From: an uncultured Microbacteriaceae bacterium
GTDB lineage: Bacteria; Actinomycetota; Actinomycetes; Actinomycetales; Microbacteriaceae
Assembly: GCA_943914115.1 (NCBI GenBank)
Contig: CALUAU010000009.1
Coordinates: 1-27,965 of the forward strand
Reading direction: 5' to 3'
DNA length: 27,965 nucleotides
A program made the position numbers and the translations under genes. Of this stretch, positions 22,017 through 27,965 are shown one piece after another (position 1 is the stretch's first letter; each line of letters opens with the position of its first letter). The notes below the pieces were generated by a model. It saw only the letters and a list, made by a program, of their open reading frames with translations, was not told the DNA's origin and did no database searches.

Positions 22017-23270
22017 ATGTACGGCATGGCAGCGCTGCAAAATCGCCCCCCGGACGACACGTTCTCGCTGAAAGAGCGGTTGGGCTCCCGCAAAGTGGGC
22101 GGGGTTCTACTGCTGCTCGCGGCGTTGCTGGCGTTCATTTTCGCCAACTCACCGCTCGAACCGTCCTATACGGCGGTGAAAAACTTCAACCTGCCAATCC
22201 CGTTTCTCGGCATCGAAGACATGCCCGTTGCCCGCTGGGCCAGCGACGGCATCCTCGCGATCTTCTTCTTTGTGGTGGGTCTCGAACTCAAACGCGAGTT
22301 CGTCACCGGGCAGTTGCGCGACCCCCGCAAAGCGGCACTGCCAATCGCCGCCGCAGTGGGCGGCATGGCCGTACCCGCGGCCGTATACGCCATCGTAGTG
22401 GCCACCAGCGGCGTGGATGCGATGCAGGGCTGGGCGGTGCCGGTAGCCACCGACATCGCTTTTGCGCTGAGCGTGCTGGCGGTATTCGGTAAGGGGCTGC
22501 CGTCACCCTTCCGAGTGTTCTTGCTCACGCTTGCGGTGATGGATGACCTTCTCGGCATCCTCGTAATCGCGATCTTCTTCACCCAGCACCTCAACCTCTG
22601 GTGGTTGCTGGCGGCGGCCGCAGCGATCGCGGTGTACGCACTGGTGGTGAACAACGGCATCAACCTCGCGGTGGTGCTGATCCCGCTGGGCGTACTGTCG
22701 TGGTATTTCATGCTCTGTTCGGGCGTGCACGCCACAATCGCCGGCGTGTTGCTAGGGCTTGCCGTGCCCGCCCTCCCGAAACGCGGCCAAGAGATCTCGT
22801 TCGCCGAAGATATGGAACATGACTGGAACGCGCTGTCGCAGGGGCTCGCGCTACCGGTGTTCGCGTTCTTCGCGGCCGGAGTACCGATGGCTGTGGGCAA
22901 CGGCACCATGCTCGATGCGCTGCAACACCCGGTTTTCCTCGGCACATTCCTAGGGCTGGTCATCGGTAAACCCATCGGCATCTTCTTCACGGTGCTGCTG
23001 CTGCACCGCCTGCCGATGTTCAAACTTGACGACAATATGCACCTGGCCGATGTGGCCGCGCTCGGTGGCCTGGCAGGAATCGGCTTCACCGTGTCGCTGC
23101 TCATCGGTGAGCTTGCATTCCGCAGCCAGACGCAATTCACCGACTACGCGCATCTGGGCGTGCTGTTCGGTTCGATCGCTGCCGCGGCTATCGCTGCGGT
23201 AACACTGCGGATGCGAGCGAAGGCTGCAGCCAACGATCAGCTTGACGAAGACGAAGCATTCCTGCCATGA
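22017..23270 (+). CDS. nhaA: Na+/H+ antiporter NhaA
   Basis: NhaA exports Na+ in exchange for H+, supporting pH and salt homeostasis. The 417-residue protein has about 11-12 hydrophobic helices. The ion-binding pair L-A-V-M-D-D-L-L-G-I gives Asp176-Asp177, equal to Asp163-Asp164 of the E. coli protein. F-F-F-V-V-G-L-E-L-K-R-E near residue 85 and P-V-A-T-D-I-A-F-A near 142 are further family signatures, and G-I-G-F-T-V-S-L-L-I near the C terminus contains the conserved Lys-region helix. The ATG at 22017 or the ATG three codons later may be used; no strong ribosome-binding site is seen. Its stop overlaps the next start (ATGA). Confidence 0.95.
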   Translation: MYGMAALQNRPPDDTFSLKERLGSRKVGGVLLLLAALLAFIFANSPLEPSYTAVKNFNLPIPFLGIEDMPVARWASDGILAIFFFVVGLELKREFVTGQLRDPRKAALPIAAAVGGMAVPAAVYAIVVATSGVDAMQGWAVPVATDIAFALSVLAVFGKGLPSPFRVFLLTLAVMDDLLGILVIAIFFTQHLNLWWLLAAAAAIAVYALVVNNGINLAVVLIPLGVLSWYFMLCSGVHATIAGVLLGLAVPALPKRGQEISFAEDMEHDWNALSQGLALPVFAFFAAGVPMAVGNGTMLDALQHPVFLGTFLGLVIGKPIGIFFTVLLLHRLPMFKLDDNMHLADVAALGGLAGIGFTVSLLIGELAFRSQTQFTDYAHLGVLFGSIAAAAIAAVTLRMRAKAAANDQLDEDEAFLP

Positions 23271-23503
23271 CGCGCATCGATTTTTATGAACGCCAGGGAT
23301 GCCACCTGTGCGACGATGCGCTCGCGGTGGTGCTGACAGCAGCCGCAGATGCCGAGGCCGAAGTGGTGCGCCACGATATTGACACCGATCCCGAACTGCA
23401 GGCGCAGTATGGAGAGCTCGTGCCGGTGGTAGAAATCAACGGCGTACAGCATGCGCAGTGGTTCGTTGAAGCCGAGAGATTGCGAGCGGCGTTACACGAG
23501 TGA
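23267..23503 (+). CDS. Glutaredoxin-like thiol protein
   Basis: The ATG overlaps the nhaA stop. The 78-residue protein is a minimal thioredoxin fold: R-I-D-F-Y-E-R-Q-G-C-H-L-C with Cys12-x-x-Cys15 as redox pair, the cis-Pro in L-V-P-V-V-E-I-N-G, and a C-terminal helix. It matches the DUF836/glutaredoxin 2-like family common in actinobacteria. Its natural partner is unknown; coupling to nhaA may be only positional. Its 3' end overlaps the convergent DUF1345 gene by 12 bases, so the two stop codons lie inside each other's reading frames. Confidence 0.9.
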   Translation: MTRIDFYERQGCHLCDDALAVVLTAAADAEAEVVRHDIDTDPELQAQYGELVPVVEINGVQHAQWFVEAERLRAALHE

Positions 23504-24325
23504 CGGCAGCGCCACCGAAATCAGCAGCGCCAGAATCACGGTGTTGAACACGAATGCCATCAGATTGTGTGCGGTGGCGACCCGTCGCAGTGCGGCCGAG
23601 CGCAGCTGAGTGTTGGCGAGGTTGTAGGCGGTAGACATCTGCAGCGAGAGAAACACCATGTCAGAGAACACTGGTGGCTCGTCGCCGAAGTCGTAGTGGA
23701 GCCTGCCGAGCGCCCACTCACGCAGATAACGCACCGCGAACGAGACGAGGATGAGCATCCACGAGCAGGCAACTCCGGCGAGTGCCGCAGCCGAGAGCAG
23801 CAGATCGCCACGCAATTGGTCAGAACTCAGCAGCATCACCACGATTGCGAGCGAGACGAAAGCTGAGCCGAGCGCCTGCGCCACCTCGCCGGTTCCGCGG
23901 CGTCGCTGGGTGGCCAGTTCGGCTTCCGATCGAGGTGACGACCACGCGGCAACTCGGCGCAGCGACAGCCCCGTGAGTCGTCGAAAAGCGAACAGCGTGA
24001 GCGGCACATACACCAGTGTCGACACGATCATGATGACCGCGTAAACGTAGATGAGATGCGTGAAGTACCGCTGCATCCCCTCGGCGACATCAAAACGGAT
24101 ACCCATCAGCGTCGCCAGCGGCACTATCGCGAGCACCGCGGCGGCAGAACTGAGATATTGCCGGGGCGTCTCTTTCGCGAGCCAGCGCGGGTGAATGCAT
24201 TGAGTGCTGCCGGTACGTTGCTCGCCACCTGCAGAGGTGTCGGCCACCCCGAGGCCTTCGCGGCCGGCGCGGCCGACACGATGCGTGAGGTTGTTGCGAT
24301 CGGGTTCGGCAGCCAGCGCACTCAT
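23492..24325 (-). CDS. DUF1345 family membrane protein
   Basis: The 277-residue protein starts at an ATG 18 bases after the aspS stop on the same strand. After a hydrophilic N terminus of about 50 residues it has five or six hydrophobic segments. The motif D-E-P-P-V-F-S-D-M-V-F-L-S-L-Q-M-S-T-A-Y and the following N-T-Q-L-R-S-A-A-L-R-R-V-A-T-A-H-N-L are the DUF1345 (PF07077) hallmark. Near the C terminus the pattern F-V-F-N-T-V-I-L-A-L also fits. The biochemical function of the family is not known. The long N-terminal region is not family-typical, and a later start is possible. It may be co-transcribed with aspS. Confidence 0.85.
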   Translation of the reverse strand: MSALAAEPDRNNLTHRVGRAGREGLGVADTSAGGEQRTGSTQCIHPRWLAKETPRQYLSSAAAVLAIVPLATLMGIRFDVAEGMQRYFTHLIYVYAVIMIVSTLVYVPLTLFAFRRLTGLSLRRVAAWSSPRSEAELATQRRRGTGEVAQALGSAFVSLAIVVMLLSSDQLRGDLLLSAAALAGVACSWMLILVSFAVRYLREWALGRLHYDFGDEPPVFSDMVFLSLQMSTAYNLANTQLRSAALRRVATAHNLMAFVFNTVILALLISVALPSLV

Positions 24326-24342
24326 CGTCTCGGGTCGGATGC

Positions 24343-25650
24343 CTAGGGCTGCAGGCGGTTCGGGCCGCGGAACAGATAGGTTACTTCGCGCAGGTTCGGC
24401 TGGTGAAGCATGAGCATCATCATGCGGGCGAGCCCCATCCCGAAACCACCGTGCGGGGGAGCGCCGTAGCGGAAGAAGTCGAGGTAGAAGCCGAGCTCGT
24501 CTGCATCCATCCCCTTTTCGGCAACCTGCTGCTCGAGCACGTCGATGCGGTGCTCGCGCTGCGCACCGGTGGAGATTTCGACGCCGTTCCAGATGAGGTC
24601 GTACGACTTCGTCAGGGAGGCATCGTCGTCATGGCGCATGTGATAGAACGGGCGGATCGAGGCGGGGTAGTCGGTGAGGAACACGAACTCAGAACCGTGT
24701 TCTTCGAGCGCCCAGCGGCCGATCTCGCGCTCGCCCTCGGGATCCATGTCGAGGTCTTGGCGTTCAAACTTGTGGCCGCGCGACTCGACGATCTTGCGGG
24801 CCTCGAGTAGCGGCACGCGGGGGATGGGGCCGGGAACCTTGACCTCGACGCCGAACACTCGCTCGATGTCGTCGCCGTGCTTTTCTTTCACCGCGGTGAG
24901 TGCGGTGCGCAAGAGTTCTTCCTGCATCCGCATCACATCTTCATGCGAGTCGATCCATGAAATTTCGGCGTCAACGCCGGTGAACTCGGTGGCGTGACGC
25001 GAGGTGAACGACGGGTCGGCGCGGAACACGGGACCAATTTCGAAAACCCTCCCGAAGCCAGCCGACTGCGCCATCTGCTTGAAGAACTGCGGCGACTGCG
25101 CGAGATAGGCCTTGCGGTCGAAATAGCCGACCTCGAAGAGTTCGGCCTTGGTTTCGGATGCCGAGGCCATGAGCTTCGGGGTGAAGATTTCGATGTAGTC
25201 GTTCTCGATCCAGTACTGGCGCATCGCGTTGACGAACGTGGTCTGGACGCGGAACATGAGGTTGTTGCGTTCGGTGCGCAGGTCGAGGAAACGCCAGTCG
25301 AGCCGCACATCGATGGATGAGTCGTCGGCGATTGGGGTTTCGGGAAGCGCTGTCGACTCAACCGTGATCGACGAGATCTTGACCTCGAGGCCGCCGAGTT
25401 TGACGCGCTCGTCGTGTTTGAGGTCGCCCTCGATAGTGAGCATGGTGCCCTTGGCGAGTGGCGAGATGACCCCGCTAATGTGTTCGCGATCTTCGGTGCG
25501 CGGATTGACGAGCTGGCATGCGCCGGTCTCGTCGTGCAGCACAATGAACTGCACTTTCTTTTGGTCGCGGACGGTGTCAACCCATCCCTGAACCTTTACT
25601 GGGCCTTCTTCGAGGGCGGCAAGCGCCGAAATCACGGTACGTTCAGTCAC
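24343..25650 (-). CDS. aspS: Aspartyl-tRNA synthetase, archaeal-type (short, no bacterial GAD insertion)
   Basis: This class IIb enzyme charges tRNA-Asp, and in some organisms tRNA-Asn, with aspartate. At 435 residues from a GTG at 25650 it is of the short archaeal/eukaryotic type, lacking the GAD insertion of the roughly 590-residue bacterial AspRS. The N-terminal OB-fold (about 17-105) contains V-Q-G-W-V-D-T-V-R-D. Motif 2 is F-E-I-G-P-V-F-R-A-D and motif 3 is G-G-F-G-M-G-L-A-R. Asp25 occupies the OB-fold site that is Trp in discriminating and His in non-discriminating archaeal enzymes; Lys84 matches the discriminating type. The open frame extends 70 codons upstream, but GTG-ACT-GAA with a -10-like box 7 bases before it is the likely, leaderless start. 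The upstream part is low-complexity. Confidence 0.95.
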   Translation of the reverse strand: MTERTVISALAALEEGPVKVQGWVDTVRDQKKVQFIVLHDETGACQLVNPRTEDREHISGVISPLAKGTMLTIEGDLKHDERVKLGGLEVKISSITVESTALPETPIADDSSIDVRLDWRFLDLRTERNNLMFRVQTTFVNAMRQYWIENDYIEIFTPKLMASASETKAELFEVGYFDRKAYLAQSPQFFKQMAQSAGFGRVFEIGPVFRADPSFTSRHATEFTGVDAEISWIDSHEDVMRMQEELLRTALTAVKEKHGDDIERVFGVEVKVPGPIPRVPLLEARKIVESRGHKFERQDLDMDPEGEREIGRWALEEHGSEFVFLTDYPASIRPFYHMRHDDDASLTKSYDLIWNGVEISTGAQREHRIDVLEQQVAEKGMDADELGFYLDFFRYGAPPHGGFGMGLARMMMLMLHQPNLREVTYLFRGPNRLQP

Positions 25651-25657
25651 GCCCCTA

Positions 25658-25663
25658 AGCCTA
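25658..25663 (-). promoter_or_regulatory. -10-like box suggesting a leaderless aspS transcript
   Basis: TAGGCT on the minus strand ends 7 bases before the GTG of aspS. The -35 region is not clear (TTGTGC lies 20 bases further). The same hexamer and spacing occur before tilS. Confidence 0.4.
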
Positions 25664-25720
25664 GTGGCTGCAGCTTGCCCCGAGCACAAAGCCGGTCGCG
25701 CGGGTTTGCAGTGCGCGGGG

Positions 25721-25765
25721 TTGCTGGCCACTGGGTTGCTGGGTGCTGGGTTGCTGGCCGCTGGC
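25721..25765. repeat. Three tandem copies of a 15-nt repeat
   Basis: TTGCTGGCCACTGGG, TTGCTGGGTGCTGGG and TTGCTGGCCGCTGGC follow one another without gaps. The copies agree at 12-13 of 15 positions. The array starts 71 bases upstream of aspS. Confidence 0.75.
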
Positions 25766-25770
25766 GGGAA

Positions 25771-25863
25771 GTGGCACCGCTTTTGACTTGTGGCACCGGT
25801 GTGCGGGTGCCATTTGTTGGTTGCGGTGCCAGTTTGTGGGTGGGATGCGGCAAATGGCACCGC
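25771..25863. repeat. Five copies of TGGCACC in both orientations
   Basis: TGGCACC appears forward at 25772, 25791 and 25855 and as GGTGCCA at 25806 and 25825. Longer symmetric pairs are GGTGCCATTTG/CAAATGGCACC (25806-25816 with 25851-25861) and GCGGTGCCA/TGGCACCGC (25823-25831 with 25855-25863). These two pairs compete, so an RNA from here could switch between two hairpins, or the sites could bind a protein. Confidence 0.6.
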
Positions 25864-25940
25864 GGGTGGGATGCACGCTGGGGCTGGGCGTGCAGTGCGC
25901 GGGGGATGCGCGCCGGGTGCCGCGGGTGTGCAGGCTGACG

Positions 25941-25978
25941 CTCGGGTACACCGCAGGTGCTCAGGTACACCGCAGTAG
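25941..25978. repeat. Two tandem 19-nt repeats with downstream inverted copies
   Basis: CTCGGGTACACCGCAGGTG and CTCAGGTACACCGCAGTAG match at 16 of 19 positions. An inverted copy (GCGGTGTACCTGAG) and a partial inverted copy (GGTGTATCTCAG) follow directly. Confidence 0.75.
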
Positions 25979-25998
25979 CGGTGTACCTGAGTGTTTTT
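25960..25998 (+). terminator. Strong plus-strand terminator-like hairpin with T-run
   Basis: CTCAGGTACACCGC and GCGGTGTACCTGAG form a perfect 14-bp stem with the 4-base loop AGTA, followed on the plus strand by TGTTTTT. On the minus strand no T-run follows. The orientation fits a plus-strand transcript, yet no plus-strand gene is upstream within 2 kb. It might also serve pflA read-through on the minus strand as a plain hairpin. Confidence 0.65.
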
Positions 25999-26063
25999 GG
26001 TGTATCTCAGGGGTAGAGGGGGTGCGCCGGCACCGCGCGGGAGCGCGAAGCAGGGAAATAGCG

Positions 26064-26906
26064 CTAGTAGACGGTCAGGCCGCGCTCGCGGAACTGCCCG
26101 CGAACCCGCTCGAGCAGCTCAAACGAGGGCGGCTCAACACCCTCAAGCTCGTACTTGCGGCCGAGCCGCTTCCACTTGTCGGCACCCATCTGATGAAACG
26201 GCAGCACCTCGGCACGCGAAAGCGTCGACCAGCGCGCCATAATGTCGGCCACGCGCTCAACGTTGTCGTATGCATCCGTGTAGCCGGGAACCAGCACGAA
26301 CCGGCCCCAAATCTCGGTGCCACTGGCCGCCAACCGATCACCGAACTCAATGGTGGGCGCCAGCTGGCGAGAAGTGATGCGCTCATAGGTGGCTTCATCT
26401 CCCGACTTCACATCGAGCAGCACCAGGTCGATATCGGCGAGCATCTCGTCGGTGACGTTACGCCCCAAAAACCCTGACGTGTCGATAGTGGTGTGCACCC
26501 CCAGCGCTTTAGCCTCGCGCAGCAGTCGAGCCGCAAACTGCGGCTGCTGCAGCACCTCACCGCCCGAGAGCGTGATTCCGCCGCCGGTGGCGTTAAACAC
26601 GGTGCGGTAGCGCTTAACCAGCGTCACGAGCTCATCGAGCGCCACATCTTGGCCGTCTTTCGCGTACAGCGTGTCGGGGTTGTGGCAGTAAAGGCAGCGC
26701 AGCGGGCAGCCCGAAAAGAAAATCGTGAGCCGCGTGCCAGGCCCATCAACCGCGGTAACCAGCTCCCAAGAGTGGATCGTGCCGAGCTCGCCAGCACGGA
26801 TGGTTGACAGCCGCTCGTGCCGCTCAAGATCGAGGTCGTCAACGCCGTCAAGGCCCGCGCCAACGCGCCGCGGGCCCTGCGGCAATTCAGTGATGTTGAT
26901 GGCCAC
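26064..26906 (-). CDS. pflA: Pyruvate formate-lyase activating enzyme (radical SAM)
   Basis: PflA uses S-adenosylmethionine and a [4Fe-4S] cluster to abstract hydrogen from the catalytic glycine of pyruvate formate-lyase under anoxia. The 280-residue protein starts at a GTG. The motif F-F-S-G-C-P-L-R-C-L-Y-C-H-N-P-D gives the three cluster cysteines (C-x3-C-x2-C), followed by G-G-G-I-T-L-S-G-G-E (SAM binding) and T-I-D-T-S-G-F. D-V-K and F-H-Q-M-G are also typical of PFL activases. An N-terminal extension of about 37 residues precedes the usual G-x-I-H-S-W-E start. The gene begins 11 bases after the separate glycyl-radical-domain gene, so activase, radical subunit and catalytic subunit are one operon. 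Confidence 0.95.
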   Translation of the reverse strand: MAINITELPQGPRRVGAGLDGVDDLDLERHERLSTIRAGELGTIHSWELVTAVDGPGTRLTIFFSGCPLRCLYCHNPDTLYAKDGQDVALDELVTLVKRYRTVFNATGGGITLSGGEVLQQPQFAARLLREAKALGVHTTIDTSGFLGRNVTDEMLADIDLVLLDVKSGDEATYERITSRQLAPTIEFGDRLAASGTEIWGRFVLVPGYTDAYDNVERVADIMARWSTLSRAEVLPFHQMGADKWKRLGRKYELEGVEPPSFELLERVRGQFRERGLTVY

Positions 26907-26917
26907 GAGCGAACCGA

Positions 26918-27169
26918 TTAGGCGTGCTGGTGGAAGGTGCGGTTGAGCACGTCACGCTGCTGCTCGGGGGTGAGCTTCACAAAGTTGACGGCGTAACCCG
27001 AAACCCGCACCGTCAGGTTGGGGTATTTCTCGGGGTTGTCCATGGCGTCTTCGAGGGTGTTGCGGTTCAGCACGTTGATGTTGGCGTGGTAGAGCCCCGA
27101 CTCCATGTTGTTTTCGGCTCGGTTCGCGCGCATCGAGGCGAGTCGTTCGTCAAAGCTTTTAACCGACAT
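26918..27169 (-). CDS. Stand-alone glycyl-radical domain of pyruvate formate-lyase (GrcA-like, 83 aa)
   Basis: The ATG has AGGAG eight bases upstream, placed at the stop codon of the catalytic gene. Residues about 24-83 match the extreme C terminus of pyruvate formate-lyase: Y-H-A-N-I-N-V-L-N-R, N-P-E-K-Y-P-N-L-T-V-R-V-S-G-Y-A-V with radical Gly58, then L-T-P-E-Q-Q-R-D-V. The first 22 residues (M-S-V-K-S-F-D-E-R-L-A-S-M-R and following) have no counterpart in one-piece PFL. E. coli GrcA (127 aa) has the same domain but serves as a spare part for oxygen-cleaved, otherwise full-length PFL. Here the catalytic protein lacks this domain completely, so this small protein should be an essential subunit. 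It lies between the catalytic gene (11 bases) and pflA (11 bases). Confidence 0.93.
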   Translation of the reverse strand: MSVKSFDERLASMRANRAENNMESGLYHANINVLNRNTLEDAMDNPEKYPNLTVRVSGYAVNFVKLTPEQQRDVLNRTFHQHA

Positions 27170-27180
27170 TGTTTGTTCTC

Positions 27181-27965
27181 CTAGTCTTGCATGATGAAGC
27201 CGGCGTCGAGGATGCCGACCAGGTTTTGTACGCGTTCGTCAGGGGTGCGTCCCAGACCCTGCGGCGTGATGGTGTTGGTGAGCGAGATGCCGTCGAGGGC
27301 GTCGTTGTAGTCGAGCTTGCCGACGCTGAGCATCGACGCGACCATGCCGTGCGTGTCCATGGCGTTTTCGGGGTTAGCGCCCGGCGAGAACGGGGTGCCG
27401 GCAACGTGCCCCGAGGGGAACGAGCCGGTGTTCTTGCCGTACACAACATTGGAGGTGATGGTCAGCACCGACTGCGTGGGGATCGCATCGCGGTACATCG
27501 GCACCTCTTTGAGCTTGCTCATGATGGTGTGCACGACAGTGGCGGCAATATCATCAGCGCGGTCATCATCATTGCCATACACCGGGAACTCGCCCTCGGT
27601 GATGTAGTCGATCACGAGCCCGGTTTCGTCGCGCACCGGGGTGACCTTGGCGTATTTAATTGCCGCGAGCGAATCGGCCACGATCGACAGGCCGGCGATA
27701 CCGCATCCCATAGTGCGCACAATTTCGCTGTCGTGCAGCGCCATTTCGATTGCCTCGTAGGCGTAGCGGTCGTGGCAATAGTGGATGATGTTGAGGGCCT
27801 CGACGTAGGTGCCAATAACCCAGTCGAGCATGTGCTCGTAGCGTTCCCAGACATCGTCGAAGTCGAGCGGGCCATCGCCCTGCACCGGTTCGTAACCCTC
27901 GACAATCTGCTTACCGCTCATCTCATCGCGGCCGCCGTTGATGGCGTAGAGCAACGCCTTGGCGG
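27181..27965 (-). CDS. pflB: Pyruvate formate-lyase catalytic subunit lacking the glycyl-radical domain (5' truncated by window)
   Basis: The last 261 residues are visible; the frame is open to the window edge (A-K-A-L-L-Y-A-I-N-G-G), so the start and the catalytic Cys pair lie outside. The sequence follows PFL closely: A-L-N-I-I-H-Y-C-H-D-R-Y-A-Y-E, R-T-M-G-C-G-I-A-G-L-S, S-A-I-K-Y-A-K-V-type A-A-I-K-Y-A-K-V, and Y-R-D-A-I-P-T-Q-S-V-L-T-I-T-S-N-V-V-Y-G-K. It then ends with N-L-V-G-I-L-D-A-G-F-I-M-Q-D and a TAG stop. One-piece PFL continues from the equivalent site (N-L-A-G-L-M-D-G-Y-F) into the glycyl-radical domain. That domain is encoded separately 11 bases downstream. The enzyme converts pyruvate and CoA to acetyl-CoA and formate during fermentation. 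Confidence 0.95.
   Translation of the reverse strand, partial: AKALLYAINGGRDEMSGKQIVEGYEPVQGDGPLDFDDVWERYEHMLDWVIGTYVEALNIIHYCHDRYAYEAIEMALHDSEIVRTMGCGIAGLSIVADSLAAIKYAKVTPVRDETGLVIDYITEGEFPVYGNDDDRADDIAATVVHTIMSKLKEVPMYRDAIPTQSVLTITSNVVYGKNTGSFPSGHVAGTPFSPGANPENAMDTHGMVASMLSVGKLDYNDALDGISLTNTITPQGLGRTPDERVQNLVGILDAGFIMQD

Larger units (their letters stand above)
25707..25904. repeat. 14-nt direct repeats flanking the TGGCACC-rich region
   Basis: TGCAGTGCGCGGGG occurs at 25707-25720 and again exactly at 25891-25904. The 170 bases between them hold the 15-nt tandem repeats and the TGGCACC cluster. In a gene-free region of about 413 bases (25651-26063) this is unlikely to be chance, but GC-rich sequence lowers the significance. 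Confidence 0.55.

Noticed and set aside
25651..25860. AspRS N-terminal extension of 70 residues
   Set aside because: The upstream frame is low-complexity Pro/Ala/Asn/Thr sequence produced by the repeats; the OB-fold begins soon after the GTG at 25650.
25743..26477. Plus-strand frame of 244 codons across the aspS-pflA gap
   Set aside because: More than half is antisense to pflA, the start lies in the tandem repeats, and the frame crosses the strong hairpin; composition is that of a shadow frame.
27165..27190. Frameshift or amber read-through joining the two PFL parts
   Set aside because: Read-through past TAG gives unrelated residues; the radical-domain gene has its own AGGAG, ATG and a non-homologous N-terminal extension; no slippery heptamer is visible near the stop.

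Overview
The window looks like a chromosomal segment of a high-GC, Gram-positive actinobacterium. Evidence: the gene order ppa | tilS-hpt | ftsH-folE-folP-folBK-DUF3180 is a classic actinobacterial neighbourhood; there is a 32-residue bS22/AURKAIP1-type ribosomal peptide next to an excisionase-type HTH gene; several starts are GTG or TTG, some apparently leaderless; and a Glu-Asp-Phe tRNA cluster is present. The pyruvate formate-lyase locus points to a facultative or microaerophilic anaerobe. An archaeal-type aspartyl-tRNA synthetase and the overall composition fit Micrococcales (perhaps Microbacteriaceae-like), but the lineage is an inference.

Layout. 1-3021 (+): the 3' end of a probable FUSC-family membrane protein, then a cassette of three genes: a WXG100-like helical protein, a DUF1023-type alpha/beta hydrolase and a small LppA-like protein. 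3055-4918 (-): a histidine kinase/response regulator pair. 5105-8576 (+): a probable target operon of lipoprotein, peptidoglycan-binding membrane-fusion adaptor, MacB-type ATPase and MacB-type permease. 8740-9065 (-): tRNA-Phe, tRNA-Asp and tRNA-Glu. 9291-10658 (+): a coiled-coil M23 cell-wall peptidase preceded by a 9-nt tandem repeat. 10810-11298 (-): ppa. 11451-13139 (+): tilS and hpt. 13213-13941 (-): an unrecognised protein with a ribbon-helix-helix-like N terminus. 14324-19310 (+): ftsH followed by a tightly overlapping folate operon and a DUF3180 membrane protein. 19320-21396 (-): trkH-trkA potassium uptake. 21516-23503 (+): HTH protein, bS22, nhaA and a glutaredoxin-like protein. 23492-25650 (-): a DUF1345 membrane protein and aspS. 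25651-26063: a repeat-rich intergenic stretch. 26064-27965 (-): the pyruvate formate-lyase operon.

The most unusual observation is that pyruvate formate-lyase is encoded in two pieces. The catalytic polypeptide stops just before the glycyl-radical domain. That domain is a separate 83-residue gene with its own ribosome-binding site, start codon and N-terminal extension, followed directly by the activase gene. The residues on either side of the break show this is not a simple frameshift.

Other points worth attention: the aspS-pflA intergenic region holds layered tandem and inverted repeats ending in a strong terminator-like hairpin that faces no annotated gene; FolE has Gln where the catalytic His of the E-A-x-H-x-C motif is expected; and six 9-nt repeats lie upstream of the M23 peptidase gene. 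No insertion sequences, CRISPR arrays, prophage genes or rRNA genes were seen.
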